A DNA stretch of 64,000 bases from Christiangramia lutea (GTDB lineage Bacteria; Bacteroidota; Bacteroidia; Flavobacteriales; Flavobacteriaceae), in NCBI RefSeq assembly GCF_022489035.1, contig NZ_JAKVTV010000001.1, forward strand, positions 1-64,000. Direction: 5' to 3'. Under the pieces are notes generated by a model that worked only from the letters and a program-made list of their open reading frames with translations, ran no database searches and had not been told where the DNA came from. The translations under genes and the position numbers were made by a program. Below are positions 54,556 through 63,194 of the stretch, piece by piece (the first letter of the stretch is position 1; every line of letters starts with the position of its first letter).

Positions 54556-55780
54556 TGGTTTTTTTTATTATGTATTCATTGAAATTAGCTTTTAATATAA
54601 AGGGCGGCCAAACATCTACTTCGTGTTTAACCTGAAAATTCAATGCATTATTTAATCGATAAATTGGTGTATTTGAAAAAGCTTTAAAAATTGCTATATC
54701 AATTGAATATATACCTTTTGAAAATTGAATTTGTTCATGAACAACTTCAAATTCCAAAATATCGTCTTTCAAAGTCAAGTTTTTCATTTCAAGATTTTCT
54801 TCAATGATTGCTATAGGTCGCTGTTCTTTATCATAAAAAATTAATCTCAACAATGGCAACTCTGTATTTTTTACCTTGAATAATAATTTAAAATATATAG
54901 AAATAGATCCCATCCAATGAACTTGAATATTATCTGCCTTATTTACTCCAGCATCAATAAATTTTGCATCTAGTATTTCCAGGATACCCTCATCAACAAT
55001 TTTGCTTTCTTCATTATTTAAAAAGCTTTTATAATAAATATCAATTCCTTCTCCAATATTTTCGCCAAAAAACTTTTCAATTCCATGATCCAACAATAAA
55101 ATTTTATTACATATCCTAGTAACGAGTGGCATACTATGTGAAACGAATAAGATTGCTGTATTAGGTAACATCTCATCAATAGCTTTATAACACTTGAGCA
55201 TAAAACCCAAATCACCCACTGCTAATACTTCGTCTATAATTAGGATATCCGGTTCCATTTGCGCCGCAACAGCAAAACCTAATCTTACCCGCATCCCACT
55301 GCTATAGTTCTGTACCGGCATATCAATGAATTCCCGTATCTCTGCAAAATCAATGATCTCCTCGATCTTTTCATTGATTTCCTTTCTTGAAAAGCCAAGA
55401 ACGGCCCCATTATTATAGATATTTTCCCTACCGGTGAGTATAGGATTAAAACCAGCTCCCAGTTCTATTAAAGCCCCGACCTTTCCTCTCATAGTCACCT
55501 TACCTTCATCGGGATTAATAAGGCCGTTCAGGATCTTTAATAAAGTAGATTTTCCTGCTCCATTGTGACCTATAAGCCCAAGACACTCTCCGCGCCTAAG
55601 CTTAAAATTAATATCTTTCAAGGCCCAGAACTCCTTATCTCTTAATTGTCCCGACTCCCCGCCGGTCTTCCAGCCTTTAAACAGGTCCTGCACTCCATAC
55701 CAGAGACTTGTTCTCAGGTCTTTACAGAACTTTTTTGACAGTCCTTCTACTTCAACCAGTATTTCGTTTTTTGTTTCCAT
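54548..55780 (-). CDS. wzt: Polysaccharide ABC transporter ATP-binding protein with C-terminal domain (Wzt)
   Basis: The ATPase subunit of an ABC-2 exporter for lipid-linked glycan. The start is ATG 55780, which shares one base with the permease stop (TGATG); the codon before it is TTG. ATPase features are Walker A GHNGAGKSTLLK (about 70-81), QNYSSGMRVRLGFA and Walker B DILIIDEVLAVGD. The 410 residues exceed the 240-260 of simple capsule ATPases by about 150: residues about 260-410 look like the beta-sandwich carbohydrate-recognition domain of Escherichia coli O9a-type Wzt, which reads the finished chain end. Confidence 0.92.
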   Translation of the reverse strand: METKNEILVEVEGLSKKFCKDLRTSLWYGVQDLFKGWKTGGESGQLRDKEFWALKDINFKLRRGECLGLIGHNGAGKSTLLKILNGLINPDEGKVTMRGKVGALIELGAGFNPILTGRENIYNNGAVLGFSRKEINEKIEEIIDFAEIREFIDMPVQNYSSGMRVRLGFAVAAQMEPDILIIDEVLAVGDLGFMLKCYKAIDEMLPNTAILFVSHSMPLVTRICNKILLLDHGIEKFFGENIGEGIDIYYKSFLNNEESKIVDEGILEILDAKFIDAGVNKADNIQVHWMGSISIYFKLLFKVKNTELPLLRLIFYDKEQRPIAIIEENLEMKNLTLKDDILEFEVVHEQIQFSKGIYSIDIAIFKAFSNTPIYRLNNALNFQVKHEVDVWPPFILKANFNEYIIKKTNE

Positions 55781-56625
55781 CAAGCATTGGATCTTTCGGT
55801 GATTATCGGGATGGAGATCCTATAAAGAATAAGTCCCAGGCAAAATAGGGGTATGCTTACAACTATAAGTCCAATAAAATAAGACATGAACTGCGGTGAG
55901 TTTCCGGTGAGCAGATCCCTTAGAGTGACAATAATAGGCGTAAAGGGATTTAGCTGCATTAATGATTTCATCGGTCCGGTTTCAGGAATGGCATAGACTA
56001 CCGGGGTGATATACATGATAAAGGTAAGGCCCATAGTAATGATCTTGGCAATATCGTTGTATAGCAAGCCTATGGGGGTAATAAACAATCCCAGGGTAGT
56101 GCCAACTAGTAAAGCGGCTAAAATAATTACCGGGAATAATAGTTGACTTAAATGAAAACCGATTCCTAGCAAATAGATGAATACAAACAACAGGACGATC
56201 TTTATGGCAGAATTGAATAGAAGCTTATAGAGGCCGGAAATTATAAGTGCTTCCTTTGGAAAATTAATTTTACTTAACATTCTTCTAGCCGCACTGGTAC
56301 TACGCATAGGAGAATGAATCGCCTCAGTGATGATTGACCATATTAATGTACCAGAAAATGCATAGATGGGATAAGGCATACCCGTATCAGTCACCTGTAC
56401 AGTCCCGGAGAGATTTAAAAATATCCAGACCGCAGCAGTTGCCAGGGGCGTAATTAATGCCCACAATAATCCAAAATAAGACTGCCGGTATTGCGCTTTA
56501 ATATCCCTTTCTGCAAGCTGACGGGAAAGGAAGCGTGAATTGAAAATATCTTTCAGGCTGTCTCTTAAGAGATTAAAAAAACTTTTCTTACTCTGTTTAT
56601 GATATACCCGGGTTTCTAGCTCCAT
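55780..56625 (-). CDS. wzm: Polysaccharide ABC transporter permease (Wzm)
   Basis: The ABC-2 membrane subunit that, with Wzt, moves glycan across the inner membrane. Start at ATG 56625 (MELETRV; the preceding codon TTG is less likely), 281 residues. About six hydrophobic spans follow a cytosolic N-terminus containing RDIKAQYRQSYFGLLWALITP, the amphipathic interface typical of ABC-2 permeases, with VTLRDLLTG near the end. Together with Wzt it gives this locus an ABC-dependent export route. Confidence 0.93.
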   Translation of the reverse strand: MELETRVYHKQSKKSFFNLLRDSLKDIFNSRFLSRQLAERDIKAQYRQSYFGLLWALITPLATAAVWIFLNLSGTVQVTDTGMPYPIYAFSGTLIWSIITEAIHSPMRSTSAARRMLSKINFPKEALIISGLYKLLFNSAIKIVLLFVFIYLLGIGFHLSQLLFPVIILAALLVGTTLGLFITPIGLLYNDIAKIITMGLTFIMYITPVVYAIPETGPMKSLMQLNPFTPIIVTLRDLLTGNSPQFMSYFIGLIVVSIPLFCLGLILYRISIPIITERSNA

Positions 56626-56675
56626 CAACTTTTAAAAAGTTTCTTAAATTTTAAATTCAAACTAAACTAAAGATT

Positions 56676-57539
56676 TTACCTAAGTTTGTTCTCGATTTCT
56701 GCAATTAATTTCCCTGAATCATCACTGAATTTCCTGGCAAAAAAAGGTGAAAATTCTCCATATACACCATCAAATTTTATTTGGTCCCGAAACAATGCAA
56801 TATGCCTTTCGGTCATCTCGGCAGGCCCCGGATCTACACTCCAGTCTGTATAGGTCAAACTGGTTTTACAAAATGATCTTATTGGGGAGTTTCCAATGAT
56901 CGTTGGAATAAATGCTTCCTCGGGACACCAGCTTGTTTGAAAAAATTTGACAAATGTGGGATTATCATCTATATATTCGAGTATATATCCTATGGTTTTA
57001 TGACTTAAAGCCCACCACGTAGAACCGTGATAGATTTCTTTAAAGGGATATCGATTTTTCTGGAAGTACCTGCGAAGGTGATTTTCAAATTTCAACATTA
57101 GCCTGGTCTTCCTGCTTTTTAGATCTCTACGATCAAAATGATCAAAGTGATAATATTTTATTCGGTTTTCAGGCTTATGAGTTTGAAACCCCTTGAGAAG
57201 GTTTAAATATTCTCCCCCTTTATTTAGTTTTTCATACAAAAAGGAATTAGGCCTAACAGGGTAATCTGAACCACTTAATAAAATATAATGATCGTAACCA
57301 GAATCATAAGCTGAATGCATTAACGCATTGATCGCTTTTTGATGAGACCAGCCACCCCACCAGACCTTATGACGTTTAATGAATTTCACATTTTTAAATG
57401 ACTTTAGATCGTTGGGCAGCTTACTTTTAAGATCGATGTGTAAATAAAAATGAGGGTGTAACTCATCATCAAGTGCTTCTACAAGCCGTTTTAAATGTTC
57501 ATAATTGGTATAGGCGGTAATAAGATAGGCGATCTTCAT
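56676..57539 (-). CDS. Glycosyltransferase family 14 (branching GlcNAc/Xyl-type)
   Basis: A 287-residue enzyme of the GT14 (core-2/I-branching, xylosyltransferase-like) group: AYLITAYTNYEHLKRLVEAL, FYLHIDLKS, VWWGGWSHQKAINALMHSA, HYILLSGSDYPVRP and TWWALSHKTIGYILEYID with SWCPEEAFIPTII. In animals these enzymes add branch sugars; in bacterial loci they occur in capsule clusters. Start 4 nt after the methyltransferase gene upstream. It may set branch points in the polymer. Confidence 0.88.
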   Translation of the reverse strand: MKIAYLITAYTNYEHLKRLVEALDDELHPHFYLHIDLKSKLPNDLKSFKNVKFIKRHKVWWGGWSHQKAINALMHSAYDSGYDHYILLSGSDYPVRPNSFLYEKLNKGGEYLNLLKGFQTHKPENRIKYYHFDHFDRRDLKSRKTRLMLKFENHLRRYFQKNRYPFKEIYHGSTWWALSHKTIGYILEYIDDNPTFVKFFQTSWCPEEAFIPTIIGNSPIRSFCKTSLTYTDWSVDPGPAEMTERHIALFRDQIKFDGVYGEFSPFFARKFSDDSGKLIAEIENKLR

Positions 57540-57543
57540 TATA

Positions 57544-58263
57544 TTAAAGATTTATGCCACTTTGAGTAAATAAATAGTTCTTATTTCTTAATCCAATGAT
57601 TTCATTCGGGTTGGTAAGCAGGTAATCATAGTCCAGGTCATTAATTTGAAGAAAAACCTCCTGATTGATCTCCAAATCTTTAACAGGCCCATTTTTAGGT
57701 TTTATAATTCCAAGGCCAAAATCTGTATCCAGCACCAGAACTTCGAGTTCATCTTTATATAGTTTCTTCAGGTATACAATGGTCTTCCAAACATCACCAC
57801 ACCATAGACCGTTCCAGCCATCAGGCTTTAACAGATTTACCTCTTGATAGGAATTAGCAGGTGTTGCTGCTGCTTTTCTGGGGGGAAAACAATCATGAAC
57901 TACGACGCATCCATCTTCATGGAGATAATTAAGCGAGTTAAGAACATCTTTTAAACTGCCTTCAAAAGTGTGCAGCCCATCCACAAAAACAAGGTCAAAA
58001 GCTCCAAATGCCTTTATAAATTTCTTATGCTCGATAAAGAATTTATCACTGGTCATTTCAAAATACTTATTTCTAAAATTATAAGGTCTTTTAAATAGTT
58101 TTTTAAGCTTGTAATGAAAGTCGATCTGAAACTTGGGATCTATCGCAACCTTTTTAGGACATTTTAATTCGAGAAAAACAAATCCTTTATGAACTCCTAT
58201 TTCAAGATATTTTTGGTAACCATTTTGGTCTATTAATTCCTGTAATACTTTTAAACGATCCAT
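57544..58263 (-). CDS. Class I SAM-dependent methyltransferase
   Basis: A 239-residue protein resembling Methyltransf_24/cephalosporin-hydroxylase-like methyltransferases: YLEIGVHKGFVFLEL as motif I, VAIDPKFQ as motif II, FDLVFVDGLHTFEGSLKDV and GCVVVHDCFPP with metal-type acidic residues. It likely methylates a sugar hydroxyl. Start 6 nt after the sulfotransferase gene. The tail after 190 is acidic. Confidence 0.82.
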   Translation of the reverse strand: MDRLKVLQELIDQNGYQKYLEIGVHKGFVFLELKCPKKVAIDPKFQIDFHYKLKKLFKRPYNFRNKYFEMTSDKFFIEHKKFIKAFGAFDLVFVDGLHTFEGSLKDVLNSLNYLHEDGCVVVHDCFPPRKAAATPANSYQEVNLLKPDGWNGLWCGDVWKTIVYLKKLYKDELEVLVLDTDFGLGIIKPKNGPVKDLEINQEVFLQINDLDYDYLLTNPNEIIGLRNKNYLFTQSGINL

Positions 58264-58269
58264 AGATAG

Positions 58270-58998
58270 TTATGCTTCGAATTGATAATTAAAATATTCT
58301 ATATCCTTTTTATAGAATTCTGAAACTATTGCCTTCGTGTTGGAATTGTAATAATCCTGATATTTTGATTTGGCTTTTTGCCGTAAATTTATTCTTGAAA
58401 TATATTCAGGGTTCTTTTTTAATTGTCGAGCAACGAATTTTAGGTTCCATCTGCTGTACCAATTATAATTAAGATTCCTTTTGTTTATATGCTCAAGACT
58501 CCCTACGGGGAAGGCCATATTCTTCTGAATCACTTTAAAATCTTCTTTTAGGTTTTCAAATTTCCCAACAAAATCTAACTTTTTATTTCCTTTCCCACAA
58601 AAAATATAATCATACTGAGGCATTACGAAATAGCTTCTTTCCTGCTGAAGTTTTGGAAAAATTTTAACCAAAAAATCCTCAAACTTTAGGTAACGATGAT
58701 ACTCGAAATATCTATAAATGGAAACCAATCTTGCCCACGGATTTCGAACAAAAGTAAATTTATAATAGGAATCGAATAATTCTTTGGTAATATATGATTT
58801 CTCTACATAATCACAGGCTGTAAGATGACCCAGCGAGGGTGGCCCCTGTTCCGGATCCTTATTATAGTTTAATAGTAATTGTGGATTCTGTCCCTCAAAG
58901 AAACTTAATCCTAACGAATCCAGAAAAGCCTTTTCAATACTCATTCCGGCAGTTTTCGGAATATGAATGAATATACATTTATGTTTATGGCTTACCAT
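58270..58998 (-). CDS. Sulfotransferase family 2 protein (type 3)
   Basis: A 242-residue protein of the Sulfotransfer_2 group, which includes animal carbohydrate sulfotransferases. KCIFIHIPKTAGMSIEKAF is the phosphosulfate loop and FTFVRNPWARLVSIYRYF the 3'-phosphate block. It is unrelated in detail to the other two sulfotransferases here, so the locus has three lineages. Starts 5 nt after the methyltransferase upstream. Probable role: sulfation of the glycan in the cytosol before export, with PAPS from elsewhere in the genome. Confidence 0.85.
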   Translation of the reverse strand: MVSHKHKCIFIHIPKTAGMSIEKAFLDSLGLSFFEGQNPQLLLNYNKDPEQGPPSLGHLTACDYVEKSYITKELFDSYYKFTFVRNPWARLVSIYRYFEYHRYLKFEDFLVKIFPKLQQERSYFVMPQYDYIFCGKGNKKLDFVGKFENLKEDFKVIQKNMAFPVGSLEHINKRNLNYNWYSRWNLKFVARQLKKNPEYISRINLRQKAKSKYQDYYNSNTKAIVSEFYKKDIEYFNYQFEA

Positions 58999-59003
58999 AT
59001 ATT

Positions 59004-59849
59004 TTATATTGGATTTTTATATATAATAAGCTGACTCCGTGAAAAAGAACGATTGATCGTTTTGGGAAGTTTTTTTTCTGATTTGAATGCCCACCTTCTA
59101 AATTTCCATTTATTCTCCTTTTTCTTAATTATTCTGCTAAACCGCTCTAAACTACCAATAGTTATAATTTCTACCTGTTTAAAGAATTCTCTTCCAACCA
59201 ATTCCCAATGGTTCGAGCTAAAACTACGATCTGGATGAGGATCTTTTAATTTCCATTCTTTAAATGAGTTCTTCCTGAACTTTGACGGCCTACCGGGAAC
59301 TGGAATATACCAACGAATAAAATCTAGAAATTTATTATTTACTGCGGGTTCAAAAAACCTGGCTTCACCATCTTTTTTTAATAATTTTGCCGTTTCCTGG
59401 AGAAATTTCTTTTCAATAGGAATAGTCAAATGATGCAAAAATGCTTTTCCTATTACAAAGTCGAATTGCTTCGCCTTTAGATCATTCTTTAAAAAGTCCC
59501 CTTTTATAAATTTGATTGGAAATCTGAAATTATACTGTTCATTTAATTTATTAATTATCAAACCACTGGCATCTGCGATATCATTAGCGTATACCTCTGC
59601 ACCCAGGGCAGACATTATCGCAGCATTAGTACAGTCACCGCAGCCCATTTCCAGAACTTTTTTTCCTTTTAACCTGTTTCTTAAATCTTTCTGGTATAAA
59701 GCATTCCAACTAGTATCTGTGGCTATAGCGTCATCTAAATAAGATTCTAAATTATTTAGTTTCCAGAGAATGCTTTTTATTGAAAAATCAGAATACAAAT
59801 CTTCGTAATGATTTTTATTCTTTATCTGATTTTTATCTAATGACGTCAT
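59004..59849 (-). CDS. Class I SAM-dependent methyltransferase
   Basis: A 281-residue protein with motif I KVLEMGCGDCTNAAIMSALG, motif II VYANDIADAS and the post-motif FDFVIGKAFLHHLTI, then EARFFEPAVNNKF. Residues about 180-281 are basic and may bind a lipid-linked or polymer substrate. It overlaps the pyruvyltransferase by 17 nt. The methylation target is unknown. Confidence 0.85.
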   Translation of the reverse strand: MTSLDKNQIKNKNHYEDLYSDFSIKSILWKLNNLESYLDDAIATDTSWNALYQKDLRNRLKGKKVLEMGCGDCTNAAIMSALGAEVYANDIADASGLIINKLNEQYNFRFPIKFIKGDFLKNDLKAKQFDFVIGKAFLHHLTIPIEKKFLQETAKLLKKDGEARFFEPAVNNKFLDFIRWYIPVPGRPSKFRKNSFKEWKLKDPHPDRSFSSNHWELVGREFFKQVEIITIGSLERFSRIIKKKENKWKFRRWAFKSEKKLPKTINRSFSRSQLIIYKNPI

Positions 59850-60705
59850 CTAACTTTTCTAGAATTTTTTCTGATGAATGACTTAATGCTAAGGGAAATG
59901 CGTTTAAAAGACCTTTTTGTAAAGCTTGGATTATCCCTTCTTCGGGTAAATTTGGAAATTTCTCAAATAAATCCTGAATTTGAGTTAAAACTAATTCTCC
60001 GGGGGTGGTTTTAGCTATATAAGTTTGCATCCCAACAGATTCAAAATAATCTAAAAATTTGATTCCATCTCCAAATAGGTTATCGGAAAATTCAACCCAA
60101 ATACTTGGAATATTATAAGCATGTGAAACTATAAGACCATGCAAAGAGGAAGAAATAGTTTTTTCACACATAAAAATTTCACGAGTAACTTGCTCAACAT
60201 CTTTACAAAGTAAATCAATTACTTTAACCCCCTCCACCTCATCGAATACCTTATTAATCTCATTATAATCGGTATAATGCGGAATAATTCCTATCGGATA
60301 TTTTTTCTTTACTGAGGGATTATATAGCAATGGGAGCAATATGCCGGGATCGCCATATACCTCTGGACAATTATAATTTTTGCTTAGAAGATAATCCCTG
60401 GTTCTAGGTCCTCTTACAGCTAAAAACTTTGCTTTTTGAACTAACTGCTTCTGATCAATTATTCCGCTTCCCCATACTACGCTATTACTATTAGCATGAT
60501 GAATAATACTGCCGATAGCCAGATAATTCTTTTTATTAATTTTATACCACGATTGTTTTTTAGGCTGCACCCATTTTACCTGCCATCCGCTTAATTTTTC
60601 AACAATATACTTAGATAGAAGATCTCCATAATTTTCTTCGCTTCTTCCCGCAAATTTGATCTCACTCCAGTAAAACAAGGATATTTTTGACTTTTTTGCA
60701 ACCAT
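59833..60705 (-). CDS. Polysaccharide pyruvyl transferase family protein
   Basis: It likely adds a pyruvate ketal from phosphoenolpyruvate to a sugar of the exopolysaccharide (CsaB/ExoV type). Start at ATG 60705; the preceding TTG is less likely. In 290 residues: ENYGDLLSKYIVEKLSG, LAIGSIIHHAN with VVWGSGIIDQ, LAVRGPRTRDYLL, VYGDPGILLPLLY, GIIPHYTDYNE and TISSSLHGLIVSHAYNIPSIWVEF. This set is diagnostic. It is the first modifying gene after wzc, 20 nt from it. By eye rather AT-rich. Confidence 0.88.
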   Translation of the reverse strand: MVAKKSKISLFYWSEIKFAGRSEENYGDLLSKYIVEKLSGWQVKWVQPKKQSWYKINKKNYLAIGSIIHHANSNSVVWGSGIIDQKQLVQKAKFLAVRGPRTRDYLLSKNYNCPEVYGDPGILLPLLYNPSVKKKYPIGIIPHYTDYNEINKVFDEVEGVKVIDLLCKDVEQVTREIFMCEKTISSSLHGLIVSHAYNIPSIWVEFSDNLFGDGIKFLDYFESVGMQTYIAKTTPGELVLTQIQDLFEKFPNLPEEGIIQALQKGLLNAFPLALSHSSEKILEKLDDVIR

Positions 60706-60725
60706 CAAGTAAACTAAAAAAATTA

Positions 60726-63194
60726 TTATTCAAAATTCCTCATAAATTTTTTCCAGGAAAGTTTTAGCTGATGCATTCGAGAAGGGGCGGCGCCGTAATA
60801 GCCCTTGGCATACCGATTATACCCATATCCGTAGCCGTAACCATAGCCGTAACCATAGCCGTAACCATATTTTGCACTATGCACAAAATGGTTTAAAACG
60901 AAACTAATATTTTTGACTTCTTCCTTGGCATATTTTTGATTAATGGTTTCAAGCATCCCACGTTTTGTATAATCCTGTCTTACCAGGTAAAGAGTAGCAT
61001 CTGCATACTTTACTAAATTTAGCGCATCAGCAACCATTCCAATGGGCGGGGTGTCAAGTATAATATAATCATATTCCTGTTTAAGCTCATTTATTAGATC
61101 ATCCATTTTTTCCGTCAGCAGTAATTCAGAAGGATTCGGAGGTACCGGCCCAGAGGTTATTACATCAAGATAAGGTATCTTACTAGATTGAATTATTTCT
61201 TTCGAACTGGACTGGTCGATTAAATAATTGACAATTCCCAAATCGTTATTTAATTGAAAATCGTCGAAGATCTTAGGTTTTCTAAGGTCTACCCCTACCA
61301 GCACCGTTTTCTTTTCGCTTAAGGCAAAAACAGTAGCCAGGTTCATGGCGCAAAAAGTCTTCCCCTCTCCTGAAACGGAGGAGGTAATCAATACTGTCTT
61401 GGAGCCCACTACTCCCTGTCTTTTATACATAAACTGTAAACTGGATCTCAAACCTCGAAAACTTTCTGAAATAGAAGATTTGGGAGAGTTGAATACGGCC
61501 AAATTCGTTTCACCTTTGTTTCTCCCAATTAAACCTAAAATTGGAATTGGCGAAAGCCTTGTAATTTCCTGGGCATTATGAATATTTGTATTTAAAAAAA
61601 CCAGAAGAAAAACGAAGGTCAAAGGTATTAAACCTCCAACAAGGGTAGCCATTACATAATTCAATTGAGTATCAGGTCCAATTTTTCCTCCTCCAGTATC
61701 TTTGGCTTTATCAATAACAAGAACGTCACTTACATTCGCAGCCTTGATCAATCCGGCTTCACTACGTTTTTCCAAAAACATATTATAAGTACGCTCGTTA
61801 ATAGCATATTTTCGCTGAATTTTCAATAAATCCTGCTCCTCCTGGGGTAATTTTCGGACTTCCTTCTCAAGATTGTTTATTCTCACACTTATATCCTGCA
61901 ATTCACCGCGGATAAGACTTTTCGAACTATTGATATTTTCAAGCAGAATAGATTTCACCGAATTGATCTGACGATCTATATCATCAAAAACCGGAGAATT
62001 ATCTTTTAAAGTGTATTGATAATTCTGCCTTTCTTCTGCTAATTGGATGATTTTCTGCACTCCAGAAGAAATACTTCCTTCTTCAATTCCGGCCACCGTA
62101 GGGGCCGGCACATTGGAGTAATCCGTTCGGGTTTGAAGATAGTTTTCTAAATTTTCATAATAAGCTAGCCTCCTTCTGATTTGCTCTTTCTCAAGGTCAA
62201 GATCGGCAAGCCTACCTGATATTTCACCGCTTTCGGCAGAAATATCCATAATGGCATTTTCATTTCGAAAATCGTTCAACTCGTTCTCAACCTCTTTTAA
62301 TTGAGCTGCCTGTACCGCAAGGCTGCTATCTATAAATCGAATGGTTTTAGTTGCAAATAGGTTTTTACGCTCCAGCATATTCTCACTGAGAACCCTCACA
62401 GAACCATTTAGATAATCAACGATTCTTGGTTTATTTAGTCCGGTCTGACTAAGGTTTAAAACAGAAGATCCTTGAGATTGGGGCGATATGCTAACTCCCC
62501 TGTACCGGCCAACAGCCGAATTAAATGGCATAAAACTTACATAGTAGATCTTTCCAGCATTTAAGGGATTACCCGTCCTTTCCAGGCGACCGGAAAAAAA
62601 GGGAAGATTAACATGATCTCCAATTTTAAAGTTCCTATTGAAATCGCGAGCCTCTACTGTCCTGTAATCATTTTCAACAGTTGAATAATTGGTACGACTA
62701 AGATTTCCTGGTACCTGGGCACTAATATTATAGGTGATATCATCTACCATGCTAATCTTCATGGTAACATTATTTGCCTGATAGGCGTTGGTGTCTGCGA
62801 TTATTTTAAAAGGAGTAAAACCATAGGCATCTATCCTTTGATACTCACCTTGTTCCAGATAATTAATATAGAATTGAAGTTTTTCTACCACTTCTTCATT
62901 ATGCGATCTGGAACTTAAAATAGTCATTGCTGTATTCACTTTATCTGAAGTCCCTCCCCAGTTAAAAGTTAAACTGGTATTGGAAGTAAAAAAGGGATTT
63001 TGATCGTCCTTGATGGAAATAGTATTTCCTAATCTATATACGGGTAGTTTCCTTACGTTATTATAATAAGCAACGGCTAAACTGATACCAACGGATAGAA
63101 GGATCAATTTCCAGTAACTAATGACTTTAAGGATGAAACCCTTAAAATCAAAGGTGGATCCTACATCTGATATGTGATCATCTTCATGTGCCAT
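60726..63194 (-). CDS. wzc: Polysaccharide tyrosine autokinase/co-polymerase (Wzc)
   Basis: An inner-membrane BY-kinase that controls chain length and works with Wza in export. The 822 residues have a first membrane span (about 28-45), a large periplasmic domain with coiled coils (about 280-470), a second span near 510-530 (MATLVGGLIPLTFVFLLVFL), then the kinase with Walker A SSVSGEGKT (about 606), Walker A' VGVDLRKPKI and Walker B IILDTPPIGM. The tyrosine tail is unusual: Y(GY)8 at 776-792, then NRYAKGYYG. The start overlaps the wza stop (TAATG). Confidence 0.94.
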   Translation of the reverse strand: MAHEDDHISDVGSTFDFKGFILKVISYWKLILLSVGISLAVAYYNNVRKLPVYRLGNTISIKDDQNPFFTSNTSLTFNWGGTSDKVNTAMTILSSRSHNEEVVEKLQFYINYLEQGEYQRIDAYGFTPFKIIADTNAYQANNVTMKISMVDDITYNISAQVPGNLSRTNYSTVENDYRTVEARDFNRNFKIGDHVNLPFFSGRLERTGNPLNAGKIYYVSFMPFNSAVGRYRGVSISPQSQGSSVLNLSQTGLNKPRIVDYLNGSVRVLSENMLERKNLFATKTIRFIDSSLAVQAAQLKEVENELNDFRNENAIMDISAESGEISGRLADLDLEKEQIRRRLAYYENLENYLQTRTDYSNVPAPTVAGIEEGSISSGVQKIIQLAEERQNYQYTLKDNSPVFDDIDRQINSVKSILLENINSSKSLIRGELQDISVRINNLEKEVRKLPQEEQDLLKIQRKYAINERTYNMFLEKRSEAGLIKAANVSDVLVIDKAKDTGGGKIGPDTQLNYVMATLVGGLIPLTFVFLLVFLNTNIHNAQEITRLSPIPILGLIGRNKGETNLAVFNSPKSSISESFRGLRSSLQFMYKRQGVVGSKTVLITSSVSGEGKTFCAMNLATVFALSEKKTVLVGVDLRKPKIFDDFQLNNDLGIVNYLIDQSSSKEIIQSSKIPYLDVITSGPVPPNPSELLLTEKMDDLINELKQEYDYIILDTPPIGMVADALNLVKYADATLYLVRQDYTKRGMLETINQKYAKEEVKNISFVLNHFVHSAKYGYGYGYGYGYGYGYGYNRYAKGYYGAAPSRMHQLKLSWKKFMRNFE
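60819..60869 (-). repeat. In-frame Tyr-Gly tandem repeat in wzc
   Basis: Inside wzc the minus strand repeats a 12-nt unit (GGTTACGGCTAT) about 2.5 times, extended by degenerate GGx-TAy codons, encoding Y(GY)8. It is coding repeat DNA, able to change length by slippage in steps of whole codon pairs without breaking the frame. Confidence 0.9.

Noticed and set aside
60819-60869. Possible CRISPR-like or intergenic tandem repeat
   Set aside because: The repeat has no spacers and is wholly inside wzc, encoding alternating Tyr and Gly.
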